From: Sodiomyces alkalinus F11
Lineage: Eukaryota > Ascomycota > Sordariomycetes > Glomerellales > Plectosphaerellaceae
Length of the DNA: 64,000 nucleotides
Assembly (NCBI RefSeq): GCF_003711515.1
Contig: NW_021167091.1
Location: 268,340 to 332,339, forward strand
Direction: 5' to 3'
The notes under the pieces are model-generated. The model had not been told where the DNA came from, did no database searches, and saw only the letters and a list, made by a program, of their open reading frames with translations. Positions 12,201 through 23,049 of the stretch are shown here, in pieces. The translations under genes were made by a program, and so were the position numbers. How positions within the stretch are numbered: position 1 is the stretch's first letter; each line of letters starts with the position of its first letter.

Positions 12201-14945
12201 ACACGGTAGTCTTAAAGATCTTAGGCTAGATAGATATAGGCAGATTAGCTCTAATCCTTATAGCCCTCGCCCTTCTCTTAACTATATCTTTAATCTGTTC
12301 TATAACGCCGTTTTAATTCTATAAATATAATACCGATACCTAGCCTTCTACCCCCTTAGTGGCGAGGAAAGTAGCGACTTCTAGGTGCTAAAATATCTCG
12401 GAATCGGCTTATAGGATATATAGCCGGATATTAAATTAGGTCTTAAGTAGGGTAAAAACGTTTTTTAACGTGTATAGGATAAAGTCTTAGTCTTTTTTCT
12501 ATAGGTAGTAATCCTATATATAACCTATATATACGTTTATAACGAATATAATAGACTTATATAGGCCGCCCGCTAACGACTCCGCCTTTTTTAGATCGTG
12601 AAAACCAATAGCTAGGGCCTCTCCGGGCTTTAACGGGTAAAGGGATAGCATCCGCCGGATCTACGTAGGCACTTACGATTACCTATACGCGTTATAGTCC
12701 GTTATATAAGGTCCCTTTATCTTTACCCCTAAATAGCGTTAACGATCTTCGCTAGAGTATCGGTGCCGTAATAGCTAAGGCGTTTATACTACTATTATAC
12801 TGTGGTCTTTTATGGTTACCACGGTTATTATAATCTCCCCTACGGGCTATCGCGCGGGTGCCTTACCGAGACCGTGAACGCGGTACCGGCCGTGGCTTCC
12901 GCGCGCTCGATTATATACTAGCCGTGGATATCTAGTAGCTTATAGATAGACTAGGTATTAGCGGAGCTAATAATAGTATCGTTTATAGTATCCTAGCGGT
13001 AACCTTATAGGCGTAACTAGCGTTCCGAGATAATATTAGTAATAAATTCCTTGTAGTATATAATATTACGGAGGCATAGTAGCCTCTTCGTGCCTAATAG
13101 GGATTATATACGGAGCTTAATATCTCCGTATCCGAGGATAGAAGCCTTATAAGTACCTACCTGAAGAGATAAGGATAAAGTATCTATAAGTGGTCTAATA
13201 GCCGTAAAACGGCCTTAATTATTAAAGATATAGATTAACGATCCTAAATCTAGGATCGCGTAGTATAATAGCGCTCTAGCTTAGTTAATAGAAAGGGATA
13301 CCCCTTATTCTTATTATAATCTTAATAGTGTTATTATATGATAACGCGCTACCCCCTAGGTTAGGTAGGCTCCTAGTCCCGTCGCGGTGATAGATAGGTC
13401 TTTATAAACTATTATAGTAATAGGCGTAGTGTTATAGAGTTAATCTTCCTAGACTTTCTCTATCTTATTAGCGGTAGTAGTTACTACTTCCCGCCTCTTC
13501 TATATTATAGTATCTACGCGGCTTTTAAAACAATAGTTACGTATCTTCTTTTCCGTACCCTTCGTAATATCCTCGCGGCCACGCTAGGTATAAGGGCGTA
13601 TATTCGGCCTTACGTACTAATAGGCGGTAGTAGTATAAGGGTTCTTATATATTTTATAAGGCCTCCTTATTACGGGAGGGATAGCCTTTATAGATATATC
13701 GCTATAAGGACGCTTCTTATTATCTTTATTATTAGTAGTATTCTTAGTATCGGGGAGGTTCCCGAGGGTATTAAAGGTGCCTCTCCCGACTCTAGGCTTT
13801 ATAGTAAAGGATTATAGACTTTTTGTATTACTAAGAACCGTATATAGAGCCTTTACGAAGTCGTTAATCCTTAGCTTATTTTCCGTAATCTTATCGTAGT
13901 TATTTACGAGGTAGTTATTACTCTATTCCTAGGCGATAGGTCTAATTGCTTTTAACGCGTCTTCTGCCTAATAGTCCACGCTTAATAGCTCTAAAACGTC
14001 TATATGTTTATAGTGTATTATCGCTATTTTCTAGCTTACTACCTAAGGGTCTATATCCTTAGGTATAGCCTTTATAGGCGTGGTGTATTATTAGTATATA
14101 ACCAGGGCTTCCTTACAGAGGTCTATAAGTATTAGTCCTATATACGCGTGTAGGAGAGTAATCTAAGCCTATAGGTTATTTTTGGTATTATCCTATAGCT
14201 AGGTTAGGAGGTTATATAACGTGGTATAGATAGTCCTTTCGATATAGGAGTATACCTTATTAAACTCCTTCTGCTACACGATATAGTCTGCCGTATCTTC
14301 GCGGTGTACACGGCGATCTTATAAGTAGCGCGTACGCCCCTTTTTAGAGAGGTTATTAATAGATATAGGTATCCTAGTTATTAGTTCTTTTATTACGGCT
14401 ATAGTTATAACCTTCCGGCGGGCGGCTATCTTCTTCTTACCGGCGGCCGTGGCCGCCGTGGTAGCGGCGGCGTCCACGGCGTCCTTATGGCCCTTTAGCG
14501 TGATAGTGGAAGACGGAGTAGCCGTGATAGTAGTGGCCGTGGCCTCCTCCGTGTTAGGGTCTACGGCGAGGGCCTTATATTTACGGATATGAGGCGGCGT
14601 AGGTATAGGGAGGAGATAGGCGTTAGCCTCCTTATCGCTTAGCTTTAGGTTAAGATAGTTATCCTAGTAGGAGGTAGATTTACCGTGTACAGCGCCCTCC
14701 TATACTGCCTAATCCCTTTAGTAAATAAGGGTAGTGGCGGCCGCTTTCTATTCGGCGTTAGATATATTAGAAGATATCTTTACTACTTTATCGTTTATCG
14801 GTTAGTTAATTAATAGGTAGGTTAATTAATCTCTTAAATACTCTAATTAGGTTAATCGTAGTTATTTAAGAGTGCTTATATAAACGTGATTACTTTTTTA
14901 TAGTGGAATAAGGGTAGCCTTATTAATATCTATCGGTTAGACGTT
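9300..14945 (-). pseudogene. Copia-1 gag-pol remnant
   Basis: Degraded polyprotein. Recognisable blocks read on the minus strand: integrase C-terminal part near 11,900-12,400 (NGVIEQ, TVYLYNRTLRYIND, LYKGLHGR, AYGYKAF), reverse transcriptase active site FYVNNIGL at 10,455-10,483 (from YVDD, both Asp codons now Asn), followed by RNase H toward 9,560. The fusion would have supplied proteolysis, cDNA synthesis and integration. Stops are frequent and nearly all are TAG/TAA at positions where Trp or Gln is expected. Confidence 0.82.
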
Positions 14946-14948
14946 ATA

Positions 14949-14963
14949 AACCGGGCTTATAAC
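14949..14963 (-). promoter_or_regulatory. Copia-1 primer binding site, half initiator tRNA-Met
   Basis: Directly downstream of the 5' LTR the minus strand reads GTTATAAGCCCGG. The complement of the initiator tRNA-Met anticodon region is GGTTATGAGCCCAG, so this is a match allowing for one RIP-type change. Priming by an internally cleaved half of this tRNA is established for Drosophila copia and yeast Ty5. The tRNA sequence used here is from general knowledge. Confidence 0.65.
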
Positions 14964-15237
14964 TATCGCACGTTAAATAGCACTTAGATAATTAACTTAG
15001 TAGAGCAGAAATCTTATATATATGTGTTATATTAATTTATATCTATATAAGTCTCTTATACCCTTAATTTAGGTGGTGAAGACTCTATTATGGGTACTAT
15101 ATTATTTGGATTCTATCCGGTCTTTTCCGGTATCCGCCCCTATTATATCCTAATACCCGAGGTCCGAAGCCCTTAGTCAGGGAGTGGATCCCCCCTGGAT
15201 CCCCTATGGACCACGTCGTGGTCCTGCCTATACGACA
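14964..15237 (-). repeat. Copia-1 5' LTR (274 bp)
   Basis: Direct repeat of 8,904-9,177. On the minus strand it begins TGTCGTATAGGCAGGAC and ends CGTGCGATA, fitting original TG and CA ends with the last CA changed to TA. Flanked outside by AGTTA at 15,238-15,242. Confidence 0.92.
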
Positions 15238-15242
15238 AGTTA

Positions 15243-18200
15243 AGGGTCGTCTACTACCTATCCTAGAAGGGGGTTATCGCCTACGCGACGTAATAAGTCT
15301 ATATAGAATTAAGGGTAGATATACGATAGTATAGTAAGCTTAACTATATATAGGCTAATTACCTTTATGACGCGGTATTTGTAATAGAGCTAGTCGAGCT
15401 TTTATAATAGTCGCGGAGTTTAATAGATAGCTAATAATAGCTAGACTAAGTCGTTAACCTTAAAACGCTTATCCGGTATACGATAATAGTTAGTAGACTC
15501 CTTATTTCTAAGCTATATTAATACGATCGCGGCCTAGGCGAACTCGGTCGCCTCCTATAAACGGCGTAGTAGGTTATAGGCCGCTAATACTCTAGGTTCT
15601 GAAGGGGGCTCCTTAGTTATCTAGATCGGGTCGATATAGTAGCTATAATCTAAGAAGAAGGGACTAAACCCGGTCGCGGAGCTCTCGTGGTTATTTAGGG
15701 CTAGTTATACTACGGGTAGTAGGTAATCCTAGTTATCCTAAGCGTAATAGATAAAGGCTCGTAAATAAGCTTATACTTCTTAGTTTATACGCTCTATTAC
15801 TCTATCGGTTTAGGGGTAATATACTATACTAAGCTTACGTGATATCTATACGAGCTCGTAAAAATGCTTCTAGAACCTGCTTATCTAGTTTAAGCCTCGG
15901 TTACTAATAATTAACCTAGGTATTCCGTGGAACCGGAAATAATAGTATAGGAATTATTCCGCATAAGCTTCGGCTTCTATTATCTTTATCGCTTCTAATA
16001 TTATAGCCTTAGTTAAATGGTCTATAATAACCTAAAGGTAGCGCGCCTTCTTCTCGCCGGCTAGTAATAAGTCCGTTATAAAATCTATTACTAGATTACT
16101 CTGTATTCATTCAAGCACCGGGAGGGGGCGTAAAAGGCCTTATTTCGTATTTCTCTATATATACCCCTTTCCGTAGATATCGTAGTTCCGCATAAATCGT
16201 CGGATATCCTTATTTATCCTCGGCTCGAAAAAGCGACGCGCTACTAAGGTAATAGTGTTTTCGTATCCGGGGTATCCTCCGATTACTAAATCGTGAATTA
16301 ACTAGATAATCCTCCCTTATAATATCGACCTTTTAGTAGACCCGGGCACCTAAATTCGGTCACGGAATAATAATAACCCGGTTATAAAGACTAAGTACTC
16401 GGCTATTTATAGCTTTAATTCTAATAATAGTAGAAATTATCGTTCTTTTTCGATAACCGTAAATAAGGCTCCTTAATATTATTCATCGGTTATAAGCGTC
16501 TTATCCTATAATTGCTATAGCTCTTAGTCCGCCTTAAAGATCGTTTAACTACTATTAATATAGCGAATATTAGGTAGAATCGCGGTATCGGGGATTAATT
16601 AAATATAACGAGATTACTCCCGTTTATCCGTTATATCTTAGAGCTTATCTTACTATTAATATAAAAGGGTATCTATTATCGTGTTATCCTTTCCCTTCCG
16701 ATACTTAAGCATAAAGTCGAACTATATAAGCTTACCGGCCTATCGGCTTTATCGCTTAGTAAGTATTCGCTTTATAATAAAGTATTTAAGGGTCTTATAA
16801 TCGGAGAGGACTATAAACTACCTATAACTAATAAGCTTAGCCCGTTATATCGTTAAATAACTTATAATCGCTAGTATTTCCTTATCGTGGATTAGGTAGT
16901 TATATTCTGCTCTATTAAGTTTATAAGAGTAGTATATAACCACGTAGCGATTTCCGTTCGCGTCTTTCTACGTTAGGCTACCCCTAAGGGTAAACCGCGA
17001 GTAATCCGTCTTAATAAATATCTTATTTACTAGGTCCTACTATTATAGTATCGGTCCTTCTTAGAACCTCGCCTTTAGCTCGTAAAAGGCCGCTTTTTCC
17101 TTAGGCCCCTATTAAAAGGTATAGTCTTTCTTAATTAGTACTATTAATAGGGCTAAGATCCCTAAAGAATCCTTAATAAAGATTTAGTAATAATTCGTAA
17201 ACCCTAGGAAGCTTCGCACGCCCTTAACCGTTATAGGCGTTTCCTACTCGCGAATAGCTTATAACTTCTTTAGGTCGTAAGATACGCCTTTCCCCGTAAT
17301 AATTATAAATCCTAGGTACTTTACTATCTTTACGCTAAACTTATACTTTAACGGATTTAGGTTTAGGCTAGTATCCGCGAGTACGCGGAGTACCTATTTC
17401 ACCTTCGCCTTATAATCGGCCCGACTCTTACTAAAGTAGACTAGGATATCGTTAACGTAAGCGGTAATAAAATTATCTAGGAAGCGTTATAGTGTTTTAT
17501 TAATATATCGTTAGAAAATCGCGGGAGCCTTACTTAGGCCGAATAGGTAGATAAGCTATTCGAAGAGCCTAAACCGAGTTCGGAACACGGTTTTATGTTT
17601 ATATTCTAAGGCTATCCTAATCTTATAAAAGGCGGCGACTACGTTAAACTTCGTAAACTATTTTACTTAGCTTAGGTTTTATAGTATCTCGGCGATTAGG
17701 GGAAGTAGATAATAGTCTTATTTAATAATCGCGTTTAACGCTTAATAGTTATAATAAAATTAAAGTCCTCCGCCTAGCTTCCTTATAAAGAGGATAAAAG
17801 CCACGGCTTCCGAACTACTAGCACGGATAAATCCCTTATTAATTAGGTCGGTAAGTATTTTTCGTAATACTAAGAGTTCTTCTCTTAATATATTATAAAA
17901 TGGCCCGTAAGGAAGCGATAATTCCTTACTATCACTTTCGGGTATAAGGTTTACCTTATAGTCGACTCTTAATCGGTATAGCGGTAATTAATTAGCCTTA
18001 TCGGGCGCGAATAGGTCGCCGAATTCTTATAATAACTCTTCGGGTATAAAGCCCTTCGGGTCTACTAGTTATTTCTTATATAACGCTTTTTCGATATCCC
18101 TTAAGCTTACTCCCTAGATTAAGATCTCCTTACTCTTTTATCGTAGCTATTGAATAATACCCGCGAATATAGATCCCGTAACTAAATAGGCGTCGCGGAT

Positions 18201-19940
18201 AGCTTATACTCCGGTAGGTTCCTTTTCGTAATATAGTCGTATATCTAATCCGGCTACTCCGTAATAAAGCCGTTTATCTTTAGCGTAGTATATTATAGTA
18301 TTTTATTCTATCCAGGGCTTCCCGAGGAATATATCTTAATTAAGCCCGGGCATTATATATACGAATATCCTTTACGGGTAACCGCTAATCTTAAGCTTAT
18401 AGATAGCGATCTCCGCGCTATTAATAGTCCTAGTAGCTTCCGAGAAGCTATTTAGTAGTCTATTCGTCTTATCGATTAATAGTAATTAGAGTCTTTAGGT
18501 AAACTATTTACTTATAGCGGTATAGTAGTCGTAACTAATATTAATAAAGGCGAGGATACGCTATTTATTCACTCTAGCTATTATAAGTGCCGGGTTATTA
18601 CTAGCACGCACTTTAAACGCCTTTTACTCCTGCTATATCACGGCTATCGGCTTTAATACTTATTTTCGTATTAAAGCTATTCTTTTTCCGAGTTATCCTT
18701 ATTAATCGACTTATCCCCGCTTTTATCGCGATCCTTTATACGAGTCTCCTTAACCTTCCGGACTATATCTTAGTTTTTCTTTAGCTTTTTATAGTTCCGC
18801 GCGATATACCCCTTCTTATTATAGTTATAGTATATCCGAGTCTTTTACTTCGCCTTCTTATCGCTAACACGATTTACTCCGCCTATCTTCGTATCGCTAT
18901 TAGTATCCTTCTTCGCGGTTATATAGTCTTTAGCTTATTTATCGTAGTTTTATTCGAACTAATAGCCTTTAAGTTTCCCGGTAATCTCTTATACGCCGTT
19001 AACCTATATAGTATAGTAGTTAGTGGGGATTCGGGCGGAGATAAGTTCATCCCTAAGTCGCGAAATAATCGCTCCTTGAAGGAATAAGATATATACGGTG
19101 GCTTCCTATTCGGTACTACCCGTAAAAGCGATCTATCTTTTAAAATAGGGTAAAAAGGCAGTAAACGATTTATCGGTTTATTAACGAATTATACGTAAGG
19201 CTTAGGCGGCCTATAATTATTCTGTAGGGTTAAGGTAGGTACGATTAAGATATACTATAAAGTCGTTAGGGTTTATAAGCTTACCCGGCCTATCGCTTTT
19301 ATAAAAGGTCGATACGACTTATTATACTTCGGGCCCTAAGTAATTATAGATTATATACTAAGCTTATATATTATTCTAGAATAAGTCATTATCGATTATA
19401 AGCTTTTACTATATCGTGTAGGCCTATACGCTATAGTATACTTATTTCCCTAACAATTTCGCCGGGCTATTAATAGTCTTACGGGGTATTACCGTTAAGG
19501 TAGGGGCGACTACTATTATTATCGGCTATAATGCTAATAATAAAACCGGTAATAAGGTAGACTCTACTAGTATAAGGATTATCGGGGTCTATAAGGGAGC
19601 CGGAATATTTAGGTTAAGCGGTATTAGGTTCTACGGAGTAAGTAATCCTAGGAGCCGGGCTATAAGGTATTCGATTAACTAGCGTTATCGCTTATCGGCT
19701 TCTTCTCTCGCGTGTTATTAGTTTATAAACTAGCGTATTTCCGAGCAGTCTTCTTATATCGGAGCGAGCCTTAAGTTAATATCGGTATATTATTTATAAA
19801 AAGGGCCTAGCCTTATATTTAAGGCTTAGTTATTTTCTTCGAACTATTAGTTTATCCACTTTACGACCTATTTAATTCTAATAGATTACTAGGCGGTAGC
19901 GTTAGGATCCTAATCTATCGCTAGCGTAGCGCGTGGGTAT
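15243..19940 (-). pseudogene. Gypsy gag-pol remnant (Gag to integrase)
   Basis: Degraded polyprotein on the minus strand. The Gag zinc knuckle lies at 18,791-18,835 and reads YYNYNKKGYIARNYKK, a C-x2-C-x4-H-x4-C knuckle with Cys changed to Tyr. The reverse transcriptase active site reads AYVNDILVYFS at about 17,425-17,465. RNase H is near 16,830-17,010 (TDYSRFTL, LNRAEYNYLIHDKEILAI). Integrase spans about 15,600-16,330, with an ENTITLVARRFF zinc-domain block followed by a core. Its C-terminal part reads FYIDLLRRVGDNPL and is interrupted by Copia-1. Reading is continuous apart from RIP-type stops. The chromodomain follows at 8,898 downward. Confidence 0.88.
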
Positions 19941-19942
19941 CG

Positions 19943-19956
19943 CTAAGTTCTAGATA
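19943..19956 (-). promoter_or_regulatory. Gypsy self-primer binding site
   Basis: These 14 bases adjoin the inner end of the 5' LTR. On the minus strand they read TATCTAGAACTTAG. They are complementary at 13 of 14 positions to CTTAGTTCTAGATA inside the same LTR (plus 20,009-20,022). Tf1 of fission yeast and related sushi-type elements prime reverse transcription by folding the 5' end of their own RNA onto such a site. If so, the RNA would start near 20,022, just after a pyrimidine-rich stretch (TTTTCTCCTTTTTCCTTCTT). Confidence 0.65.
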
Positions 19957-20171
19957 TATAAACGACTAGTTATAGGTTATGGCACTAGGTAAGGTCGTAA
20001 TAATAGATTATCTAGAACTAAGGAAGGAAGAAGGAAAAAGGAGAAAAGTCTATAGCGCTAGGCTAGCTATAAGGTAGCGATAACTTAGCGATATAGGTCC
20101 GTTAACTAAGCGCGTAGTTCGGAAGATCCGGAGTATAGCCGGATCCTCTATATCGGGGTCAACCCGTAACA
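19957..20171 (-). repeat. Gypsy 5' LTR (215 bp)
   Basis: Direct repeat of 6,606-6,820. It keeps the CA end (CCCGTAACA) lost in the other copies. On the minus strand it contains a pyrimidine-rich stretch just before the inferred RNA start at about 20,022. Flanked outside by TSD CGGTG at 20,172-20,176. Confidence 0.92.
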
Positions 20172-20176
20172 CGGTG

Positions 20177-20222
20177 GTTTTATTGATTTTACTCTTATTG
20201 CGCGCCCGTGGTTAATAGGCGT
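20177..20222 (-). mobile_element. LINE-L 5' end, separated by the Gypsy insertion
   Basis: The reverse complement of this short piece matches 60,529-60,580 of LINE-R (CCTATTAACCAC, then AGTAAAATCRATAAAAC). It sits directly outside the right copy of the Gypsy TSD. It supplies the 5' end of the LINE whose body is at 1-6,605. Beyond about 20,222 the sequence changes to Copia-2 reverse transcriptase, so the LINE was inserted in Copia-2. Confidence 0.75.
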
Positions 20223-22801
20223 GTCGAAATCCGTTAGTAATATCCTTATTTTAGTTTTTTAAGTAGCAGATTAATATTCCTTCTAGTAGATTAGGATAAT
20301 ATCGTTAACGTAAAAAAAAGTAATTAGGACCTTATTCTGAAAGACGTAATCGTCTTTGGTTAATGACTTTAAACTGTACTTACCTAGTATAGAAGAGAGC
20401 TATTAGTGTTATAGCTTTAGGGAACGCCGTAGGCTCTATAACGCCCAGCGTAGCCGTTAGATCTCTTTATATTATATAGGAGGGCGTTACTTTAAAAGGT
20501 CCTCGAGTTAATTATCGGCTTTAAGGCCCGTAGCTAACTAGAGTAACTACTAACTAGGAGAGTCCTTAATATAGATCTCTTCATTAAGCAGGGTATTAGT
20601 AAATACGTTAACACCGTTAAGTTACCGAGTCTCGAGATCGAAGTAGGCTATAATACCTATCAGGGACCTAAAGGTCTTTCTAGCGAGGGTGGAGGCGTAG
20701 GCGTTAAGGTGGCTATTTAGTTATTAATCCCCTTAAACGTATAGGCGTGCCTTAAACTTATTAACGTAATTAGTAGGATTGACCTTATACTTAAAAACCC
20801 ATTTAAGGTCTAGTAGCTTTAGAGCTAATTTATATAGTGCCGAGCCGTGCCCTTACTAGTAGGACTATTCCCACCGTTTAAAAGTGTCTATTAACCTAAG
20901 TATGCCGACCTCCTAGGAGTCGGCCTTAATCTATTCTAATTAATAGGGACTCTTTAGTATTTAAGACCAGTTTAGAGGTTCCTTAGGTATATCGCGGCAT
21001 AGTAGCGGCTTCTTCGGTATCTTGATCTGATTATAGAAGGTATAAAAGGAGGGAGGAGTATAACCGTCGGTTAAACGCCTGCTACGAGTAGGCCTTTCGG
21101 AAGTGGCCGTTAGAATAGCAGGAGGGCGGCTTCTTCTACTTATAGAAGCAGATTAGTTAGCCGTGGTAGTAGAAGAAGGGGATTATAAAGACTTAGCTAT
21201 AGTAGGTGGCTCTGCCATAGTAGGAGCCGTAGATACCGGATGAACGGTAGTAGTAGTAGTGGTGAATTCCTCTTTAAGAACCGATTAGTCAGGGGATAAT
21301 AATCTAATCGTAACGGTATCGCCGGTTACAGGCATATCATTAGATTACTCTTCGGTACCGTTAGCCTTGTTAGATCGTTCAAAAATAGGCGACAGATCCG
21401 TAGTTCTAGTGGGTGGTGTAGGAGGGCTGTTTATACTTATTGGAGGAGGGAAGATAGGTGCTACTAGTGTAATTATAGATATAATTATAGAAGGCTTTAT
21501 TAAACTAGGTGCCGCCGGAGGCGTGGAAGGCGTTATAGAGCGTATTTGGGTTATTCCACGTGTCTTCTATGCCTCCTGATCAGGTTAATCTTCCTGCTAT
21601 TATTATTCTTCTATAGATTCTATAGTAGTTATTAAACCTGCACCTCTATCTACCCCCCTAGAAGTAACGGCAGTAATAGCGGTTATAGCCATAATGGTAG
21701 CCTCCGCTATTACCTCCCTTATAGTATTCTGCTCTAGTAGCGTTTAAGAGTGAAAATTAACCACGTTAGCAGTAATACCTAGAGGATCGTGGAGTTAATA
21801 ATCTATAGGCAGATTAAGCTGCTCGAAAATCTTAATTAACACCTTAGGTTCGTGGTCACGATCTTTGTACAGTAGTTTTTCGTTAAATGTGATATCTCTT
21901 ATACGTAGGATCCTCCCTAAGTTTAGGAACTAAATCCGATATATATTACTGCTTTTATAGCCGATTCAATAGCCGATATATACTCTCTCCGCGAGCTTGG
22001 CACTACGGTTACGACCTCGTTAATAGTTAGCGGTTAATAGATATGTCTTATAACTATACCTCTTTAAGTGGCTAACAATAGGCTTCGTTAGTATCTTCTT
22101 TAGGCCTTATTTATTAATCTAATCCTTTATCTGCCCTTAAGGGGTCTTCCACTAGAGGTATTTCTAAGGGATAGGGTTATATAGATATACTATAGTAGCC
22201 ACTAATTCTGGCTATATATCCTATTAGATACCTAAGGCCGTTATTAGGGTCCTCGCGATAGTAAAAATAACGCCGCCGTGGCATTCTGCCTTCGGATTCT
22301 ATGCCGCTATATATAGCGATAACCTCTTAAGCAAAATCCCTCTCTTATCGGCCTATTTATCGAAGCCTTTCTAAAAGGGTCTTTCTCTATCTAGGGGGAT
22401 TACTATAATTGTATAGCGGTACTATCTTTAAAGGAAGAACTTAAAATTCACTAAGGTGGGTAAGGCTAATTTATAGTTACGTGGGAATCTTATAATAGCT
22501 TACCGAGTACAGGAATCGTATAGAAGTATTATAACCTTTATACTATTATAGGCCTCGTTAAGGCTAAAGAGGTTAACCTCTAGCCTATACCACGGTATCG
22601 TTATTTAGTGGTTAGGTAACCGTCTCGAAATAACCTTCTTTACCTTACTCAGGACATAAGCCTTATAGTCCACTATATAAGGACCTCTTCCATTAATAAC
22701 ACCTCTAATAAGGGTATCTTTAATTTTCTTAAGGATAATAGCGCCGGCGTACCCGAGCCTCTTATACTATAAATAAGCGTCTGCGACGCTTATAGTTAGC
22801 G
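20223..22801 (-). pseudogene. Copia-2 pol remnant: integrase and reverse transcriptase
   Basis: Read on the minus strand from 22,801: a pre-integrase zinc block (YKRLGYAGAIILKKIKD, from LWHKRLGHAG) near 22,700-22,780, followed by integrase sequence (NGRGPYIVDYKAYVL). The reverse transcriptase is near 20,450-20,900, and its active site VNDIILIYQKEYQS is at about 20,250-20,310 (from YVDDI). It ends abruptly at LINE-L. The plus-strand open stretch at 21,367-21,579 is antisense to this gene and has no support of its own. Stops are RIP-type; not functional. Confidence 0.75.
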
Positions 22802-22806
22802 ATATA

Positions 22807-23011
22807 TATCGAATAGACCATAATCTTTTCGGTTACGTAATGGGCCGGATTGCTAAGAGTATAATCCGGGTGGACGCTTGCAGAATCTGCACTATATAAA
22901 ATACGGTGGCAGCGTTTCCCTGACGGTCTAAGACAGTTATAATAAGACATAATTGCCTTAATTAAAATTTTAACCTATTTTATGACGATTTTGACTACGC
23001 TTTATCTAATA
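22807..23011 (+). repeat. Copia-3 5' LTR
   Basis: Direct repeat of 28,247-28,450 with one single-base length difference in an A/T run near 22,962. It runs from TATCGAATAGACC to TTTATCTAATA; the other copy ends CTGACA, so the original end was CA. The exact first base is uncertain by a few positions because the flank is AT-rich. The minus-strand open stretch at 22,762-22,950 lies across this LTR and is not a gene. Confidence 0.88.
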
Positions 23012-23025
23012 ATTAAGAGTCTTAC
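23012..23025 (+). promoter_or_regulatory. Copia-3 primer binding site, possible half tRNA-Lys
   Basis: ATTAAGAGTCTTAC follows the 5' LTR directly. The complement of the tRNA-Lys(CUU) anticodon arm is GATTAAGAGTCTCA, so the match is good allowing one C-to-T change. The tRNA sequence is from general knowledge. This would be an internal, half-tRNA type of primer. Confidence 0.45.
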
Positions 23026-23049
23026 TTACTAAGTGAAGATATACCTATT

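Larger units (their letters stand above)
8904..15237 (-). mobile_element. Copia-1, full-length LTR retrotransposon nested in the Gypsy
   Basis: A 6,334-bp element with 274-bp direct LTRs and TSD AGTTA (8,899-8,903 and 15,238-15,242). On the minus strand the order is Gag, protease, integrase, reverse transcriptase, RNase H, which is the Copia order: integrase residues near 11,900-12,600, reverse transcriptase near 10,460. The sequence next to the 5' LTR matches the anticodon region of initiator tRNA-Met. RIP stops throughout mean it is dead. It is the youngest insertion of the left stack, because it interrupts the Gypsy that interrupts LINE-L that interrupts Copia-2. Confidence 0.93.
6606..20171 (-). 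mobile_element. Full-length Gypsy chromovirus (Tf1/sushi-like), interrupted by Copia-1
   Basis: A complete LTR retrotransposon on the minus strand. It has 215-bp LTRs at both ends, a TSD CGGTG on both sides (6,601-6,605 and 20,172-20,176), a putative self-primer binding site next to the right (5') LTR, and a purine tract next to the left (3') LTR. Removing the nested Copia-1 and one TSD copy leaves about 7.2 kb. Domain order along the minus strand is Gag zinc knuckle, protease region, reverse transcriptase, RNase H, integrase, then chromodomain, the chromovirus order. RIP stops throughout make it inactive. Confidence 0.93.

Noticed and set aside
14949..14963. tRNA gene
   Set aside because: Only the anticodon-region complement is present; no cloverleaf can be formed. 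The same applies at 23,012 and 37,543.
21367..21579. Plus-strand 70-codon open frame with Gly-rich sequence
   Set aside because: It lies antisense inside Copia-2 pol and resembles no known protein.
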